Source: Flammeovirgaceae bacterium
GTDB lineage: Bacteria; Bacteroidota; Bacteroidia; Cytophagales; Cyclobacteriaceae
Assembly: GCA_020635915.1 (NCBI GenBank)
Contig: JACJYU010000002.1
Location: 62,001-126,000, forward strand
Direction of reading: 5' to 3'
Length of the DNA: 64,000 nucleotides
In this document: positions 34,935 to 44,125 of the stretch, one piece after another
Layout of the letters: the number at the start of each line of letters is the position of its first letter
Numbering within the stretch: the stretch's first letter is position 1
Program-made: the position numbers and the translations under genes
Notes under the pieces: generated by a model
Database searches by the model: none
What the model was told of the DNA's origin: nothing
What the model saw: only the letters and a program-made list of their open reading frames with translations

Positions 34935-36299
34935 ATGGTACAGGGAAACATACTGATAGTGGATGACGACCGGGACGTGTTGGAAACGGCCCGGATGTTC
35001 CTGAAACAGGAATTTGCCAACGTTACCATAGAAGAAAACCCCGCCCAGATCCCCCTTTTGCTCAGCCAGCAGGATTACGATGTCATACTGTTGGACATGA
35101 ATTTCAACAAAGGGCTTAACGATGGGGAAGAGGGCTTCTATTGGCTGGACAAAATCCTTAAAAACGATCCACAGGCAGTGGTCATCCTGATCACCGCCTA
35201 TGGCGAAGTGGACCTTGCGGTAAAGGCCATGAAAAGCGGGGCCACGGACTTTGTTTTAAAACCGTGGAAGAACCAAAAACTGTTGGGCACACTGCTGTCG
35301 GCATTGCAGTTGAGAAAATCCAAAAAAGAGCTGGAGAAGGTAAAAACGGCCCAGGAGGAGCTTAGCCGTGACCTGGACATGGGCTTTACCGATTTTGTGG
35401 GGGCATCGGAAGGCATTGAGCGGGTAAGGGAACTGATCGACCGCGTGGCAAGCACGGACGCGGACGTGTTGGTGCTGGGCGAAAACGGGACAGGCAAGGA
35501 ATTGGTGGCGCGTGCCATCCACCGCCAATCGCTTAGAAAGGACAACGTTTTCATCAGTGTGGACCTGGGGGGTATCACCGAATCCTTGTTTGAGAGCGAA
35601 CTTTTTGGCCATGTAAAGGGCGCCTTTACGGATGCCAGGCAAGACAAACCGGGAAGGTTTGAAATTGCGTCAGGGGGCACCCTGTTCCTGGATGAAATCG
35701 GCAACCTCTCCCTGCCGCTCCAGTCCAAACTGCTCACGGTGCTGCAGCAGCGCAAAGTGCAAAGGGTGGGTTCAAACAAGGAAACCCCTGTCGATTTCAG
35801 GTTGATATGCGCCACCAATATGCCGTTGTACGAAATGATCTATGAAAAAAAATTCCGGCAGGATTTGCTCTATAGGATCAATACGGTCGAAATCCGTGTG
35901 CCCCCGCTCAGGGAAAGGCCTGGCGACATTGAGGCGCTGGTTTCCCACTTCCTGCACCTTTACGGGAAAAAATACAAACGCCCCAAAATAAAAATCGATA
36001 AGGCCATCATTGCCAAATTGAAAAAATACCCCTGGCCGGGAAACATCCGGGAACTGCAGCACGCCATTGAGCGGGCCGTGATCCTGACACAGGAAAAAGT
36101 CATCCGGTCGGCCGACCTGTTGATCAACCAGGGGCCGCCCGCCCCTGCCGGGGCCCAGCAGTTGACGATGGAGGAAATGGAAAAAAAATTTATTTTGGAA
36201 TCGCTGGACATGCACGAAGGCAATGTAAGCCAGACGGCCAGGTCGCTGGGGATGACCCGCACCGCCCTTTACAGAAGGATGAAAAAGCATAAACTCTGA
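34935..36299 (+). CDS. Sigma54-dependent response regulator (NtrC family)
   Basis: 454 residues. The receiver domain at 1-~125 has the acidic pocket DDD near 10-12 and phospho-acceptor D54 in VILLDMNF. The AAA+ domain has Walker A GENGTGKE near 183-190, Walker B GGTLFLDEIGNL and an arginine-finger region FRQDLLYRINTV. The C-terminal Fis-type HTH reads NVSQTARSLGMTRTALYRRM. The sigma54-contacting loop reads GAFTDA (near 229-234) instead of the classical GAFTGA. It activates sigma54 RNA polymerase once phosphorylated, most likely by the kinase encoded next. It is divergent from the permease operon bearing the sigma54-like promoter. rpoN is not in the window. Confidence 0.95.
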   Translation: MVQGNILIVDDDRDVLETARMFLKQEFANVTIEENPAQIPLLLSQQDYDVILLDMNFNKGLNDGEEGFYWLDKILKNDPQAVVILITAYGEVDLAVKAMKSGATDFVLKPWKNQKLLGTLLSALQLRKSKKELEKVKTAQEELSRDLDMGFTDFVGASEGIERVRELIDRVASTDADVLVLGENGTGKELVARAIHRQSLRKDNVFISVDLGGITESLFESELFGHVKGAFTDARQDKPGRFEIASGGTLFLDEIGNLSLPLQSKLLTVLQQRKVQRVGSNKETPVDFRLICATNMPLYEMIYEKKFRQDLLYRINTVEIRVPPLRERPGDIEALVSHFLHLYGKKYKRPKIKIDKAIIAKLKKYPWPGNIRELQHAIERAVILTQEKVIRSADLLINQGPPAPAGAQQLTMEEMEKKFILESLDMHEGNVSQTARSLGMTRTALYRRMKKHKL

Positions 36300-36388
36300 T
36301 CCACCACCACGGGCACCTGTGGCCGCGTGCAAAATGAAAGCCCGTGGTTTTGGGCAAAACTTTGCGATCTTTGAACCAACCCTGGCCC

Positions 36389-37756
36389 ATGTTTTATAAA
36401 AAATTCACCTTCCTGGCCGTCCTCAGGATATCGTTGATTGTCCTTAACGTATTGGTCCTCTCCTTCATATTCGGTGACGCCCGGCTGTTTTTCAACCAAA
36501 TCATTTTATTTGTGGTGTTGGCCATCCAAATCGCGGAGCTTGTCCGGTTTGTAAACCACACCAACCGGGAACTGGCAAGGCTGTTCCTTGCCATTCGGCA
36601 TTCCGACTTTTCCATTACCTTCCGCGAGCCGCCCCTGGGCAAATCGTTCAAGTCCCTTCAACACAGTATGATGGAAATCATCCAGGCCTATAAGGATGTG
36701 AAGATCGAAAAAGAAGCCCAGTACCATTTCCTTCAGACCCTTGTCAGGCAACTTCAATTTGGGATCATCTCGCTCGAAAATGAAAGCATCACCATCATCA
36801 ACCCCATGGCAGAACAACTGGCAGGGATACCGGGAGCAAAAAGCTGGAAACTCGTACGGCAGCTAAACCCGGAATTTGCCAGCCGCATCGAAGCCCTGGG
36901 CGACAACGCCAGGAACCTTATGCCATTTACCATCAATGGCGAAAAAAAGGTTTTTGCAGTGGATATACGCACCCCCATTATATTGGACAAGCCCTGCAAA
37001 CTCATCACCTTCCAGGACATCAACTCGGAGATTGAACAGAAGGAGATCGAGGCGTGGCACAAGCTGATCCGGATATTGACGCATGAGATCATGAACTCCG
37101 TGACCCCCATTGCCTCGCTCACGGAGACCATGCAAACCGTGCTTGAAGATAGGGAAGGCAACCAAAAGCAATTGGGCGAACTCCAGGAGGACACCATCAA
37201 AGACATTCGCTTTTCCCTTAAAACAATCCATAAGCGCAGCGAGGGCCTGCTGGGTTTTGTGGACACTTACAGGAAGCTCACCAAAATACCGCAACCTGCT
37301 TTGGAACCCATTGCCATCAAAGAAATGCTGGACGAGACCATCCAACTGATGCAACAGCACCCGGTTGAAAACAAGCCCGTTCAGTTTAAGGTGGACGTAG
37401 CCCCTGCCGATATGGTGGTCCTGGCCGACCCCAAACTCATTGAGCAGGTAATCATCAACCTGGTCACCAACAGCCTGCAGGCCATCGGCAACGCGAAGGA
37501 GGGGGTGATCGCCCTGAAAGGCTATGAAGAAGGCGGCCGGGCCATTATCGAAGTGGCGGACAATGGAAAAGGGATTCCGGAAAAGGAGCTAAATGAAATA
37601 TTCGTTCCGTTTTTTTCCACCAAAAAAGACGGCTCGGGCATAGGCCTCAGTTTGTCAAAGCAAATAATGGGGCTGCATGGGGGCACCATTAAGGTGAAGT
37701 CGGTCCCGGGAAAAGGCACCTCGTTTTATTTGGGCTTCAGGAAAAAACAGTATTAA
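36389..37756 (+). CDS. Membrane sensor histidine kinase (NtrB-like)
   Basis: 455 residues from the ATG at 36389 (MFYKKFTFLAVLR); an upstream GTG frame lacks features. Two N-terminal membrane helices (~12-30 and 36-54) lie close together with almost no periplasmic loop, so the signal is probably membrane-borne or cytoplasmic. A PAS-like region follows (FGIISLENESITIINPMAEQ). The H-box is ILTHEIMNSVTP with H232. The ATPase has N-box NLVTNSLQAI, DNGKGIP and GSGIGLSLSKQ. It sits ~90 bp after the response regulator and presumably phosphorylates it. Its 3' end is duplicated at 42782-42829. Confidence 0.93.
   Translation: MFYKKFTFLAVLRISLIVLNVLVLSFIFGDARLFFNQIILFVVLAIQIAELVRFVNHTNRELARLFLAIRHSDFSITFREPPLGKSFKSLQHSMMEIIQAYKDVKIEKEAQYHFLQTLVRQLQFGIISLENESITIINPMAEQLAGIPGAKSWKLVRQLNPEFASRIEALGDNARNLMPFTINGEKKVFAVDIRTPIILDKPCKLITFQDINSEIEQKEIEAWHKLIRILTHEIMNSVTPIASLTETMQTVLEDREGNQKQLGELQEDTIKDIRFSLKTIHKRSEGLLGFVDTYRKLTKIPQPALEPIAIKEMLDETIQLMQQHPVENKPVQFKVDVAPADMVVLADPKLIEQVIINLVTNSLQAIGNAKEGVIALKGYEEGGRAIIEVADNGKGIPEKELNEIFVPFFSTKKDGSGIGLSLSKQIMGLHGGTIKVKSVPGKGTSFYLGFRKKQY
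37705..37752 (+). repeat. Direct repeat copy 1 (within the kinase 3' end)
   Basis: 48 bp identical to 42782-42829, in the same orientation. It runs from CCCGGGAAAAGGCACC to GAAAAAACAGTA and covers the last codons of the kinase gene. The two copies bracket the permease pair at 37801-42596. Confidence 0.92.
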
Positions 37757-37800
37757 AATGTTCATAAGAAGCGATACCCAATGTCTTCCCCACATTTTTG

Positions 37801-40200
37801 CTATTCGCTCCTCAAATGTTCAGCAGGGTTGACTTTTATGGCTTTATACAACTGTGCCCCAATAGTGATTGCCACCATAACCAAGACCAGGGCAAAGCCA
37901 AGCATAAGCGTGGGCAGGCCAAAATCAATGCGATAAGCGTTGGTTTGCAGCCAGCCATTGTTCACAACATAGGCCAGCGGGCCACCAATGGCATAGGCTA
38001 TTAAAATCATGATGAAAAAGCTTTTGCCCACCGTGGAAAGCAGTTGGAAGGCCTCGGCACCCAAGGTTTTCCTTATACCTATTTCTTTGGTTTTGTTCTG
38101 TACGTGATAAATGACCATGCCCAGCAGTCCAAGGCATGCAATGGACACCGTAATAATGGTTACATAGCCCAGGACCATAAGCAAAGCCTCAAAATGTCCG
38201 TAACTAATGCGCAAATCATCCTTAAAAAACGTATAATCAAATGGGCGGTTGGTTAGGTTTCCCCATGTCTTTTTAAGTTCGGAAATTACTTCCTTTGATT
38301 TCCCCTGGTTGATTACAACAATGGCACTATTTGCCATTTGAGGAAGATAGCGTAGAGCCATAGGGCCTATCTCTTCGTCCAACCTTTCGTAGTGAAAATC
38401 CTTTACCACGCCAATCACTTCCAGTTGCTTGTCATCAAGCTGTAGCAGTTGGCCAATGGCATTTTGAGGGCTTTTTAACCCGAACCTCGTTACGGCCTTT
38501 TCATTAATAATAACATACCTCTCCTCTTTCGGCATGGTCCCGGGGAAATTTTTGCCGGCCAATAATTCCAGCCCAAGGGATTGGATATAATGTTGGTCAA
38601 CACCAAAGAAACTCATATTGACAGGTTCTTCTTCATTGGGCAATTTTACCGAAACGGTGTTGTTTGTGCCCAAGGCAGGCAAATGCGTGGCGGCTGCCAC
38701 CGTGCGGACATCCGCCAATTTTTCAAATTCAGCGCTGATTTTTCCATACTCCAAACCCTGGAGCCTGACATTGACTATGTTATCCTTTTTAAACCCATGG
38801 TCGGTAGTCAGCACAAATTGAGTTTGCTGATAGATGGTAACGATAGTGATGGTAAAAAAGATCGTAAAGGCAAACTGCACGACCACCAGCACTTTCCTAA
38901 TGTCCAATCGTTTAAAACCAAACCTCCTCCCCAGCCTGTCCAACCGGATGGATTTCTTCAATGCCTCAATAGGATGGGTGGCAGAGAAGAAAAAAGCAGG
39001 CACAATTCCTGCTAATGCACCGGTCAGAAGGACAAAGGCCAGGAACCACATATACAGGTAACGCGTCTCGTTAAATCCTATAGGCGCGCCCATGGAAACA
39101 AAGAAATTGTTCATACGTGGAAGAATGAACTGCACCACGGTGTCGGCAAAAATAAATGCAAAGAGGGACATGATAACAGCCTCTACCATAAACTGGACGA
39201 AAACGTGCTTATTTCGCGCTCCTACAACTTTGCGCACACCGATTTCCTTGGCCCTGTTTACAGCCCTGGCAGTAGTGAGGTTGGCATAGTTAAAACAGGC
39301 AGAACATAAAACCACCAAAGCAATACCCAACATAATGTAGATCATGAAATTAGGTAAGCCAAAGCCTGTAGTATTGCTCAACAGCGGGCCCGGGGTAATA
39401 CCGGTAAGGGGTTGCAAAAGGAATTCATATTCAAATTTGCCCTTTGGGTCATAGTTATTTGAAGCCGCTTGTTTTAATAAGGGAATGACCTCGCTGGCTT
39501 CAGCACCATCTTTTACCAGGAAATAGATATAACTATCATAAATGTTGTTCCAATCATCAATGCGGCCCAGGAGGGCACTGTCCCTCTTTAAAGCGTTGAG
39601 GAAGTTTATCGAAGCAAGGGCCTCAAAATCCAAATGTGTCTTCCCGGGAAAAGTTTTAAACACCCCGGTGACCACAAACCCGCCAATACCTTCAATATTT
39701 ATCACTTCGTTCAACGGGTCCGTATCGCCAAATAGCTTTATTGACAGTTTTTGGGAGATCACAATGGCATTAGGCAATGTCAACGCCTCAGCAGGGTTTC
39801 CTTTCTCAAGGGGAAAATCAAAAATCGATAAAAAATCGTTGTTGGTGAAGTAGCCATGAAAGGGTATTTCCTGGTCCTTCCATCCCGCTATACCTTCAAA
39901 CCCCCTCTCAATGACAGCCATTTTTTCAACACTTACATGATGTTTGATTTCATCGGCCAATGGAAATGGTGCCGTGGCCGTTGACCATTTGTGTTCCCTT
40001 TGTTCTGTGCGGTCGGTGATCACGCGATAGATACGATCTTTCTTTTTGTGAAAACCATCATAACTGTATTGGTCGGCCACAATTAAGATGAGCAACATGC
40101 ATACGGACATACTCACGGCCAATCCGAAAATATTGATGAAAGAAATCGTACGGTTTCTAAGAATATTTCTAATGGCTATTAAAACGTAGTTTTTGATCAT
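37801..40200 (-). CDS. ABC transporter permease (FtsX/MacB type), second gene of the J-I pair
   Basis: 799 residues beginning MIKNYVLIAIRNILRNRTISF. It differs from most of the array: the end of the first periplasmic domain reads ITPGPLLSNTTGFGLP instead of IHLHS, and a membrane segment has ACFNYANLTTARA. Both features are shared with the lone permease at 49141, so these two form a distinct subtype. FtsX motifs are KEIGVRKVVGA and KEIGIRKTLGA; the tail is NPAEHLRSE. It starts 2 bp after the preceding gene and converges with the kinase gene, with stops 45 bp apart. Base composition looks richer in A+T than in the six-gene operon. Confidence 0.9.
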   Translation of the reverse strand: MIKNYVLIAIRNILRNRTISFINIFGLAVSMSVCMLLILIVADQYSYDGFHKKKDRIYRVITDRTEQREHKWSTATAPFPLADEIKHHVSVEKMAVIERGFEGIAGWKDQEIPFHGYFTNNDFLSIFDFPLEKGNPAEALTLPNAIVISQKLSIKLFGDTDPLNEVINIEGIGGFVVTGVFKTFPGKTHLDFEALASINFLNALKRDSALLGRIDDWNNIYDSYIYFLVKDGAEASEVIPLLKQAASNNYDPKGKFEYEFLLQPLTGITPGPLLSNTTGFGLPNFMIYIMLGIALVVLCSACFNYANLTTARAVNRAKEIGVRKVVGARNKHVFVQFMVEAVIMSLFAFIFADTVVQFILPRMNNFFVSMGAPIGFNETRYLYMWFLAFVLLTGALAGIVPAFFFSATHPIEALKKSIRLDRLGRRFGFKRLDIRKVLVVVQFAFTIFFTITIVTIYQQTQFVLTTDHGFKKDNIVNVRLQGLEYGKISAEFEKLADVRTVAAATHLPALGTNNTVSVKLPNEEEPVNMSFFGVDQHYIQSLGLELLAGKNFPGTMPKEERYVIINEKAVTRFGLKSPQNAIGQLLQLDDKQLEVIGVVKDFHYERLDEEIGPMALRYLPQMANSAIVVINQGKSKEVISELKKTWGNLTNRPFDYTFFKDDLRISYGHFEALLMVLGYVTIITVSIACLGLLGMVIYHVQNKTKEIGIRKTLGAEAFQLLSTVGKSFFIMILIAYAIGGPLAYVVNNGWLQTNAYRIDFGLPTLMLGFALVLVMVAITIGAQLYKAIKVNPAEHLRSE

Positions 40201-40202
40201 GG

Positions 40203-42596
40203 CTATTCACTTCTAAGAGTTGTTATTGGGTTCATTAATGCAGCCTTAATCGTCTGGAAACTCACGGCAAAGAGTGTAATCACTAGTGTCAGTACTAAGG
40301 CAGCCCCAAAAGGCGCTGCCCCTATAGTTATATGGTAGGCAAAATCCTCTAACCAGTCTTGTATAAAATAATAAGCCAATGGGGCAGCTAGGATGGAGGC
40401 CAATACAAGCAATGCAATAAATTTCCTGTTAAGTAAAAAAGTTAGGTGAGAAATACTGGCTCCAAATACCTTTCTAATACCAATCTCTTTGGAACGCTGT
40501 TCTATTGTAAAGGCAGTAAGGCCGTAAAGGCCTAAACAAGCCAGAAGGATACTTAGTGTGGATAAAACCGTTATTGTATCCAATAATTGTGCTTCTTTTT
40601 TGTACTTATTATCAAACCAGCTATCGGCAAAGTAGTAGGAGAATGGAAAGCGGCTTTCGTACTGATTCCACAGTTTTTGCATATATGCAATGGTTTCAGG
40701 TGTATGTTTGCCTGATATACGTAAGGTTACGTTCGTAAAATTTCTTGGGTGAATGTACATCACAATAGGCCTTACCTTGCTTTCATTCAAGCCTTCAAAA
40801 TTAAAGTCCTCCGTCACACCAATAACTGGGTAAGGCTTGCCATCAGGGGAAAATTTTATTGTTTTCGCCAACGGGTTTTTCCAACCCAGCAGTTCTGCAA
40901 AGGTTTTGTTTATAATTAGCGCAGAGGAGTCACTCGAAAGCATTGGATTAAAAGCCCGCCCTTCATGCATTTTGATGCCCATTGTTTCAATGAAATTGGC
41001 ATCTGTTCTAAAGATGTTTACACTTTTTGTTTGTGATTGCCCTTCAGGGATAACTGTAGTGCCAAAAGTGCCACTGCCAACCGTTGATTGACACACCGAA
41101 ACATTTAAAATATCCGGATAGTTAAGTAGCTCTTGTTTGAAGGATTTATACTTGCTTTTAATATCGTTATTTATATTCATCACCACCACATGCTCTTTGT
41201 CAAACCCCAGGTCTTTATTCTGAAGAAATTTAGTCTGCTGAAAAACAAGAAAAGTAGTAATGATCAATGTTATGGAAATGCCAAACTGAATGGTGGTTAA
41301 AGCATGCCGGGGAAGGTGGCCAGAGGCTTTACTTTTCACGGATTTCATGATCATATCGGTAGGCCGAAAGGCCGAAAGTACAAAAGCCGGGTACAACCCT
41401 GCCATAACCGTTACGAGCAGGATAATGGTCACCAATGCCAAAAGCAATTGCAGTTGAAATAATGAGGCTGTAGCAAGTTGCTTGCCTACCAGGCTATTGA
41501 AGGCAGGTAATAACAAGTCAGCCATAAGCAAAGCCAGCCATGCAGAAAATGTGGTAATAACAAATGATTCCCCTAAAAATTGCGTAATCAGTTGCCCCCG
41601 GTTAGCTCCCAAAACTTTCCGCATTCCAATTTCAGCAGCTCGTTTTGTGGCTTTGGCTGTATTTATATTTATATAATTGACACATGCAATAATCAAAATA
41701 AACAACGCTGTGAAACCAAACACCTTGACGTAATTAAAATTACCTTGCTTCACATAGGCATAGCTCATCAGGTCACCGCTATGCAGGTAAATATCCGTAA
41801 AGGGCTGCAACTGCAAAATATAAGTCTCCGCTCGTTCGGGAAAGTATTTTTGCATCATTTCTGGCAGCTTATTAACTAAAAACACCGGGTTCGCTTTGGG
41901 GGCCAACTCCACATAAGTGAAAACCGTTTGCCCCAGCCAGTTATTCATAAAATCATATTGAAAAGGCCCTACATCAGGTACCGTTGTAGACCAAGACATA
42001 AGCGCATCAAATTGAATATGAGAATGAACAGGGGCATCTTCAACCACTCCCGTTACTTCAAATGATTGGCCCTGAAGCCCTATCACCGACTCTCCAATTG
42101 GGTTTTTATCCCCGAAAAGCTTTGTGGCCAGGCTTGCAGTAAGCACGATGGTAGAAGGCCTTACTAATGCTTCATCAGGGTTTCCTTTGAGGAGCTTAAA
42201 GTCAAACATCTCAAAAAAAGTACTATCGACAAACACCGGATGTTCAATAAAAATATTTTTATCCTTATTGGATATAACGGTCTCATCAAACCAGGGGAGT
42301 ACCCTTGTAAAGTTTTTAACTTCAGGGTAATCCCTGGCCATGGTAGGCCCCATCATACCGGAAGTCTCCGTAGTTAAAGTTATCTTACCATCGTTGATGC
42401 CAATGTTCTTTTTATACAGGCGATAGATTGAGGCTTTTTTTGAATGAAACCGATCGTAACTATATTCATCAATCAAAAAAGTAGCTGCTAAAATTACGAC
42501 CAGCAGCGCTGTGGACAACCCCAGGATGTTGATTGACATATAAGATCTATGCTTCAACCAATTGCGGAAGAGAATTTTTATGTAGTGTTGGACCAT
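40203..42596 (-). CDS. ABC transporter permease (FtsX/MacB type), first gene of the J-I pair
   Basis: 797 residues beginning MVQHYIKILFRNWLKHRSYMS. The periplasmic end is IYLHSGDLMSYAY. The first FtsX motif is AEIGMRKVLGA, without the usual lysine; the second is KEIGIRKVFGA; the tail is NPITTLRSE. The gene is clearly A+T-richer than the permeases left of 35 kb, which with the flanking direct repeats suggests a separate origin. In front of the ATG a TGGCATT...TTGGC sequence (42622-42637) resembles a sigma54 site but has the wrong base or spacing at -12. Confidence 0.9.
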   Translation of the reverse strand: MVQHYIKILFRNWLKHRSYMSINILGLSTALLVVILAATFLIDEYSYDRFHSKKASIYRLYKKNIGINDGKITLTTETSGMMGPTMARDYPEVKNFTRVLPWFDETVISNKDKNIFIEHPVFVDSTFFEMFDFKLLKGNPDEALVRPSTIVLTASLATKLFGDKNPIGESVIGLQGQSFEVTGVVEDAPVHSHIQFDALMSWSTTVPDVGPFQYDFMNNWLGQTVFTYVELAPKANPVFLVNKLPEMMQKYFPERAETYILQLQPFTDIYLHSGDLMSYAYVKQGNFNYVKVFGFTALFILIIACVNYININTAKATKRAAEIGMRKVLGANRGQLITQFLGESFVITTFSAWLALLMADLLLPAFNSLVGKQLATASLFQLQLLLALVTIILLVTVMAGLYPAFVLSAFRPTDMIMKSVKSKASGHLPRHALTTIQFGISITLIITTFLVFQQTKFLQNKDLGFDKEHVVVMNINNDIKSKYKSFKQELLNYPDILNVSVCQSTVGSGTFGTTVIPEGQSQTKSVNIFRTDANFIETMGIKMHEGRAFNPMLSSDSSALIINKTFAELLGWKNPLAKTIKFSPDGKPYPVIGVTEDFNFEGLNESKVRPIVMYIHPRNFTNVTLRISGKHTPETIAYMQKLWNQYESRFPFSYYFADSWFDNKYKKEAQLLDTITVLSTLSILLACLGLYGLTAFTIEQRSKEIGIRKVFGASISHLTFLLNRKFIALLVLASILAAPLAYYFIQDWLEDFAYHITIGAAPFGAALVLTLVITLFAVSFQTIKAALMNPITTLRSE

Positions 42597-42781
42597 AAGT
42601 TATTGTGTTATTTCTCCCACCGCCAATCACAATGCCAAACCCCAAAACAGCCAAAATAACGTACCCTCAGGCTTTTTATTAACCGTACACAGCAAGTACT
42701 GCCCACCGATAGAACACTCAAATGTCCATAAATGGGCACTTTCGGATGAAAAAATTTTGGTTTGAATAAGGTAAGGTCCGC

Positions 42782-42829
42782 CCCGGGAAAAGGCACCTCG
42801 TTTTATTTGGGCTTCAGGAAAAAACAGTA
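42782..42829 (+). repeat. Direct repeat copy 2: detached copy of the kinase 3' end
   Basis: 48 bp identical to 37705-37752. Similarity extends ~15 bp further left with four mismatches (TAAGGTAAGGTCCGC versus TAAGGTGAAGTCGGT). It is non-coding here and lies in front of the M20 gene. It marks the right end of a ~5.08-kb segment containing the two permeases. Confidence 0.9.
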
Positions 42830-42863
42830 GTATTGGCTTTCATTTGTTAACAGATAACCAACC

Positions 42864-44093
42864 ATGGAACCGATCAGGATAAACGCCACACGGCTAAACG
42901 GCCGCATCCGGGAAATGGCAATGATTGGGGCGCTGCCTTCAGGTGGTGTAAACAGGCCTGCCCTCTCACAGGAGGACAAAAAGGCGCGCGGGTTGCTTGC
43001 CTCATGGGCAACAGAATTGGGACTGGTAACCACCGTGGACGAAATCGGGAACATGTTTGCCCTCCTGAAAGGCAAAAACCCGGACCGCTGCATCGGTATT
43101 GGCTCCCATCTCGACAGCGTGTCCACCGGGGGAAAGTATGACGGGCCAGTGGGGGTGCTGGGCGCGCTGGAAGTGGCGCAAACGCTCATTGAAAACAATA
43201 TGCGGCCCAACAGCAACCTGGTAGTGGCCAACTATACCAACGAAGAAGGGGTGCGCTTTCTCCCGGACATGATGGGCAGCCTTGCCCACGTCAACGCGGG
43301 GCAGGTGAAGGATTTTTGGCAGTCCCAGGACGAAAACGGGACTACCGTTGAAAGCGCGCTTACGGGGATTGGGTACAAAGGCACCATGAAATGCGGCACC
43401 ATACGCTACGACTATTTTATCGAAATCCATATTGAACAAGGCCCGGTGCTTGAGCAAAGGAAAACCGACATTGGGGTGGTAAAAGGAGTGCAGGCCATTC
43501 ATTGGATGAAACTTGCCATTGAAGGGAAAAGCGCACATGCCGGCACCACGCCCATCCCGGCAAGAAAAGATGCCTTCCATGCCCTCGGCAGGCTTTCAAA
43601 CCATGCCAGGGAATTGTGCCTTGAAATAGAGGATCAATTGGTGACCATTGGCACCCTGAGGCTTTACCCCAACGCCATCAACGTGGTGCCCGAAAAGGTG
43701 GTGGCCACCCTGGACGTCCGGAACCCCGATGATGGAAAATTGAAACAGGCCCTGGAAAAACTAGACTACTTCATGGCCACGGACCCCTCGTTTTCCGGAT
43801 TGAAAACCACCAAGGAAGTGCTTGTGGACGTGCCTGCCGTGACGTTCGACAAAAAAGTAACGGAGGCCATTGCCAAAAGCTGTGGACAGTTGGGCTACAC
43901 CTTCCACGCAATGCACAGCGGTGCCGGGCATGATGCGCAAATACTGGGCACCAAATACCCCGCTGCCATGATCTTCATACCCTCCAAAAACGGGGCCAGC
44001 CATACCGTTGACGAGTACAGCTCCCCCGAACAAATTGAAAAGGGGGCCAATGTGCTGTTGCACACCGTGCTTCACCTCGACAGGGGGAATTGA
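42864..44093 (+). CDS. M20 family Zn-dependent amidase (hydantoinase/carbamoylase type)
   Basis: 409 residues, the usual length for N-carbamoyl-L-amino-acid hydrolase/allantoate amidohydrolase relatives. Metal ligands are seen in GSHLDSVSTGGKYDGPVG (H and D), NYTNEEGVRF (catalytic and metal glutamates), EIHIEQGPVLE and SGAGHDAQ. The dimerisation-domain pattern is GKSAHAGTTPIPARKD. Cytoplasmic, no signal peptide. It probably hydrolyses N-carbamoyl or ureido compounds; the substrate cannot be told. No hydantoinase or allantoinase gene lies nearby. It follows the detached kinase fragment, so it may once have lain directly downstream of the kinase gene. Confidence 0.9.
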   Translation: MEPIRINATRLNGRIREMAMIGALPSGGVNRPALSQEDKKARGLLASWATELGLVTTVDEIGNMFALLKGKNPDRCIGIGSHLDSVSTGGKYDGPVGVLGALEVAQTLIENNMRPNSNLVVANYTNEEGVRFLPDMMGSLAHVNAGQVKDFWQSQDENGTTVESALTGIGYKGTMKCGTIRYDYFIEIHIEQGPVLEQRKTDIGVVKGVQAIHWMKLAIEGKSAHAGTTPIPARKDAFHALGRLSNHARELCLEIEDQLVTIGTLRLYPNAINVVPEKVVATLDVRNPDDGKLKQALEKLDYFMATDPSFSGLKTTKEVLVDVPAVTFDKKVTEAIAKSCGQLGYTFHAMHSGAGHDAQILGTKYPAAMIFIPSKNGASHTVDEYSSPEQIEKGANVLLHTVLHLDRGN

Positions 44094-44125
44094 CAAAACG
44101 ATTAAGCTCAACTCTTCAAAACCAC

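Noticed and set aside
42622..42637. TGGCATTGTGATTGGC before the J permease as a sigma54 promoter
   Set aside because: The GC of the -12 part is one base too far (GG-N11-GC); sigma54 promoters rarely tolerate that. Kept only as a remark.
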